64,000 nucleotides of DNA from Muricea muricata (lineage: Eukaryota > Cnidaria > Anthozoa > Malacalcyonacea > Plexauridae), in NCBI GenBank assembly GCA_963855995.1, contig OY979721.1, positions 14,673,893 to 14,737,892 on the forward strand. Reading direction: 5' to 3'. Positions 61,370 through 64,000 of the stretch are shown piece after piece. How positions within the stretch are numbered: the stretch's first letter is position 1; the number at the start of each line of letters is the position of its first letter. A model generated the notes under the pieces. The model was not told the origin of the DNA and did not search any database. It saw only the letters and a list, made by a program, of their open reading frames with translations. The position numbers and the translations under genes were made by a program.

Positions 61370-62808
61370 CCCTGAAATTCAAACTTTTGATGATTTTCTC
61401 ACAATCGTAAAGGGGCACAATTTTTTCCCAAATTTTTTTTTTCAAAATTTTCCCCAATATTTTTGTCAATTTTTTTTTCAAAATTTTTTTCCCAAATTTT
61501 TTGTCAAAATTTTTTCCCAAATTTTTTTGAAATTCTTTTCCCAAAATTTTTTCCTATTTTTTTCAAAATTTTTTCCCAAATTTTTTTTCAAAATTTTTCC
61601 CAATATTTTTTCCCAAATTTTTTTTCAAAATTTTTTCCCAAATTTTTTTTCAAAATTTTTCCCAATATTTTTTCCCAAATTTTTTTTCAAGATTTTTTCC
61701 AAAATTTTTTCCAAAATTTTTTTCAAAATTTTTCCCCAAATTTTTCTCAAATTTTTTGGTCAAAGATTTTTTGTCAAATTTTTTCCCCATTTTTTTTTCA
61801 AAATTTTTTTCCAAATTTTTTTTCAAAATTTTCCCCAATATTTTTGTCAATTTTTTTTTCAAAATTTTTTTCCCAAATTTTTTGTCAAAATTTTTTCCCA
61901 AATTTTTTTGAAATTCTTTTCCCAAAATTTTTTCCTATTTTTTTCAAAATTTTTTCCCAAATTTTTTTTCAAAATTTTTCCCAATATTTTTTCCCAAATT
62001 TTTTTTCAAAATTTTTTCCCAAATTTTTTTTCAAAATTTTTCCCAATATTTTTTCCCAAATTTTTTTTCAAGATTTTTTCCAAAATTTTTTCCAAAATTT
62101 TTTTCAAAATTTTTCCCCAAATTTTTCTCAAATTTTTTGGTCAAAGATTTTTTGTCAAATTTTTTCCCCATTTTTTTTTCAAAATTTTTTTCCAAATTTT
62201 TTTTCAAAATTTTTCCCAATTTTTTTTTGAAAAAAAAATGGGGAAAAAATTTGATAAAAAATTTTTGACCAATAAAATTGGAGAAAAATTTGGGAAAAAA
62301 TTTTAGAAAAAATCTTGAAAAAAAATTGACAAAAATGTTGGGAAAAATTTTGAAAAAAAATTTGAGAAAAAGTTTTGAAAAAAAATTTGGGGAAAAAATT
62401 TTGAAAAAAAATTTGGGGAAAAATTTAAAAAAAAAATTTGGGAATAAATTTTGATAAAAAATTTTGGAAAAAATCTTGAAAAAAAATTGACAAAAATATT
62501 GGGAAAAAATTTTGAAGAAAAATGGGAAATTTTGAAAAAAAAAATTGGGCAAAAATTTTGAAAAAAAATTGACAAAAATATTGGGAAAAAATTTTGAAAA
62601 AAAATTTGAGAAAAAGTCTTGAAAAAAAATTTGGGAAAAAATTTAAAAAAAAAATTTGGGAATAAATTTTGATAAAAAATTTTGGAAAAAATCTTGAAAA
62701 AAAATTGACAAAAATATTGGGAAAAAATTTTGAAGAAAAATGGGAAATTTTGAAAAAAAAAAATTGGGCAAAAATTTTGAAAAAAAATATTGGGAAAAAG
62801 TTTTTGGA

Positions 62809-63028
62809 GAGAATTGATTAGTATGCCCAGCCATCTTGACCACCAGACAACGATAAGCAATCCCTGGCGAAAATTTGTTCATGAAGTCATGAACTTTCAT
62901 GGTCTGTTCATTTTCATGAACGTTCATGAACAGACCATGAAAGTTCATGACTTCATGAACAAATTTTCGCCAGGGATTGCTTATCGTTGTCTGGTGGTCA
63001 AGATGGCTGGGCATACTAATCAATTCTC
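62809..63028. repeat. Palindrome copy 4
   Basis: Arms 62809-62911 and 62926-63028; the arms appear fully complementary. Confidence 0.95.
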
Positions 63029-63720
63029 CCCTGAAATTCAAACTTTTGATGATTTTCTCACAATCGTAAAGGGGCACAATTTTTTCCCAAATTTTTTTTT
63101 CAAAATTTTCCCCAATATTTTTTCCCAAATTTTTTTTCAAAATTTTTTCCCAAATTTTTTTTCAAAATTTTTCCCAATATTTTTTCCCAAATTTTTTTTC
63201 AAGATTTTTTCCAAAATTTTTTCCAAAATTTTTTTCAAAATTTTTCCCCAAATTTTTCTCAAATTTTTTGGTCAAAGATTTTTTGTCAAATTTTTTCCCC
63301 ATTTTTTTTTCAAAATTTTTTTCCAAATTTTTTTTCAAAATTTTTCCCAATTTTTTTTGGAAAAAAAAATGGGGAAAAAATTTGATAAAAAATTTTTGAC
63401 CAATAAAATTGGAGAAAAATTTGGGAAAAAATTTTAGAAAAAATCTTGAAAAAAAATTGACAAAAATATTGGGAAAAATTTTGAAAAAAAATTTGAGAAA
63501 AAGTCTTGAAAAAAAATTTGGGGAAAAAATTTTGAAAAAAAATTTGGGGAAAAATTTAAAAAAAAAATTTGGGAATAAATTTTGATAAAAAATTTTGGAA
63601 AAAATCTTGAAAAAAAATTGACAAAAATATTGGGAAAAAATTTTGAAGAAAAATGGGAAATTTTGAAAAAAAAAATTGGGAAAAAATTTTGAAAAAAAAT
63701 TTTGGGAAAAAGTTTTTGGA

Positions 63721-63940
63721 GAGAATTGATTAGTATGCCCAGCCATCTTGACCATCAGACAACGATAAGCAATCCCTGGCGAAAATTTGTTCATGAAGTC
63801 ATGAACTTTCATGGTCTGTTCATTTTCATGACCGTTCATGAACAGACCATGAAAGTTCATGACTTCATGAACAAATTTTCGCCAGGGAATGCTTATCGTT
63901 GTCTGGTGGTCAAGATGGCTGGGCATACTAATCAATTCTC
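63721..63940. repeat. Palindrome copy 5
   Basis: Arms 63721-63823 and 63838-63940 with a few mismatches (GACCATCAG, GGGAATGC) and one change in the spacer. It is the most diverged copy. Confidence 0.95.
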
Positions 63941-64000
63941 CCCTGAAATTCAAACTTTTGATGATTTTCTCACAATCGTAAAGGGGCACAATTTTTTCCC

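Larger units (their letters stand above)
59090..64000. repeat. Palindrome/minisatellite array, at least 4.9 kb, running off the window
   Basis: Five long palindromes are embedded in an A/T-rich minisatellite whose unit is about 22-25 bp (AAATTTTTTTTCAAAATTTT plus TTCCC or the complement). To the right of each palindrome the minisatellite runs pyrimidine-rich on the plus strand. It then flips to the purine-rich complement at a second dyad (for example about 59730, 60840, 62225, 63355). So the whole array alternates between two classes of dyad. Palindrome starts are 59112, 60312, 61150, 62809 and 63721, spaced 1200, 838, 1659 and 912 bp. Segments between ~61560 and ~62230 also contain a direct duplication. 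Long NFFQIFF-type frames on both strands are artefacts. Confidence 0.9.

Noticed and set aside
59423-63989. Long Phe/Asn/Lys-rich open frames on both strands, up to 391 codons
   Set aside because: They are translations of the A/T minisatellite and the palindromes; both strands are open equally and the composition is repetitive.

Overview
The window is animal nuclear DNA. It is AT-rich, its genes are split by short GT-AG introns, and there are many microsatellites, MITE-like foldback elements, a LINE fragment and a cut-and-paste transposon. Several genes are one-to-one counterparts of vertebrate genes (CYB5R4, NT5DC1, MRGBP, NT5E/CD73, SLC16, synaptotagmin-like). A secreted polysaccharide-lyase-like gene and the transposon type fit an early-branching marine invertebrate, most likely a cnidarian. 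That placement is inference; no rRNA or mitochondrial marker is present. Exon coordinates were worked out by hand from splice sites, reading phase and family resemblance.

Layout. 258-471 (-) is the first coding exon of CYB5R4. 1809-5559 (-) is a complete 13-exon NT5DC1, head to head with 5958-16726 (+), a synaptotagmin-like (SYTL/bitesize-type) gene with a Rab-binding zinc-finger domain, a 937-codon acidic exon and two C2 domains. 18463-21265 is a TTAA-flanked transposon with an intact transposase. 21815-26922 (+) is a second SYTL-type gene whose C2 exons have the same phases as the first, so it is a tandem paralogue. 28687-33195 (-) is a monocarboxylate-transporter-like gene, and 33775-34856 (-) a two-exon class A GPCR. 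34857-42764 is gene-poor, with nested TA-flanked MITEs and a truncated LINE. 42765-48713 (-) encodes an EF-hand/coiled-coil protein carrying a dynein-heavy-chain-like stalk and microtubule-binding domain. 50643-52254 (+) is a secreted right-handed beta-helix (pectate-lyase-3-like) protein. 52982-55069 (-) is MRGBP, head to head with 55851-58848 (+), the 5' six exons of a CD73-like ecto-5'-nucleotidase. From about 59090 to the window end there is an array of near-perfect ~220-bp palindromes embedded in an A/T-rich minisatellite, apparently inside the CD73-like gene.

Most notable. Both SYTL paralogues seem to have internal alternative first exons that encode predicted lipid-anchor N-termini (a basic plus Cys-cluster peptide, and an MGCSCS peptide), replacing the Rab-binding or long N-terminal region with a membrane anchor. 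The dynein-stalk protein lacks any AAA motor. The CD73-like protein keeps the metal site but has changed nucleotide-binding residues. The MCT tail carries four RRGSLPA-type phosphosite repeats. The terminal palindrome array is the largest unexplained DNA structure.
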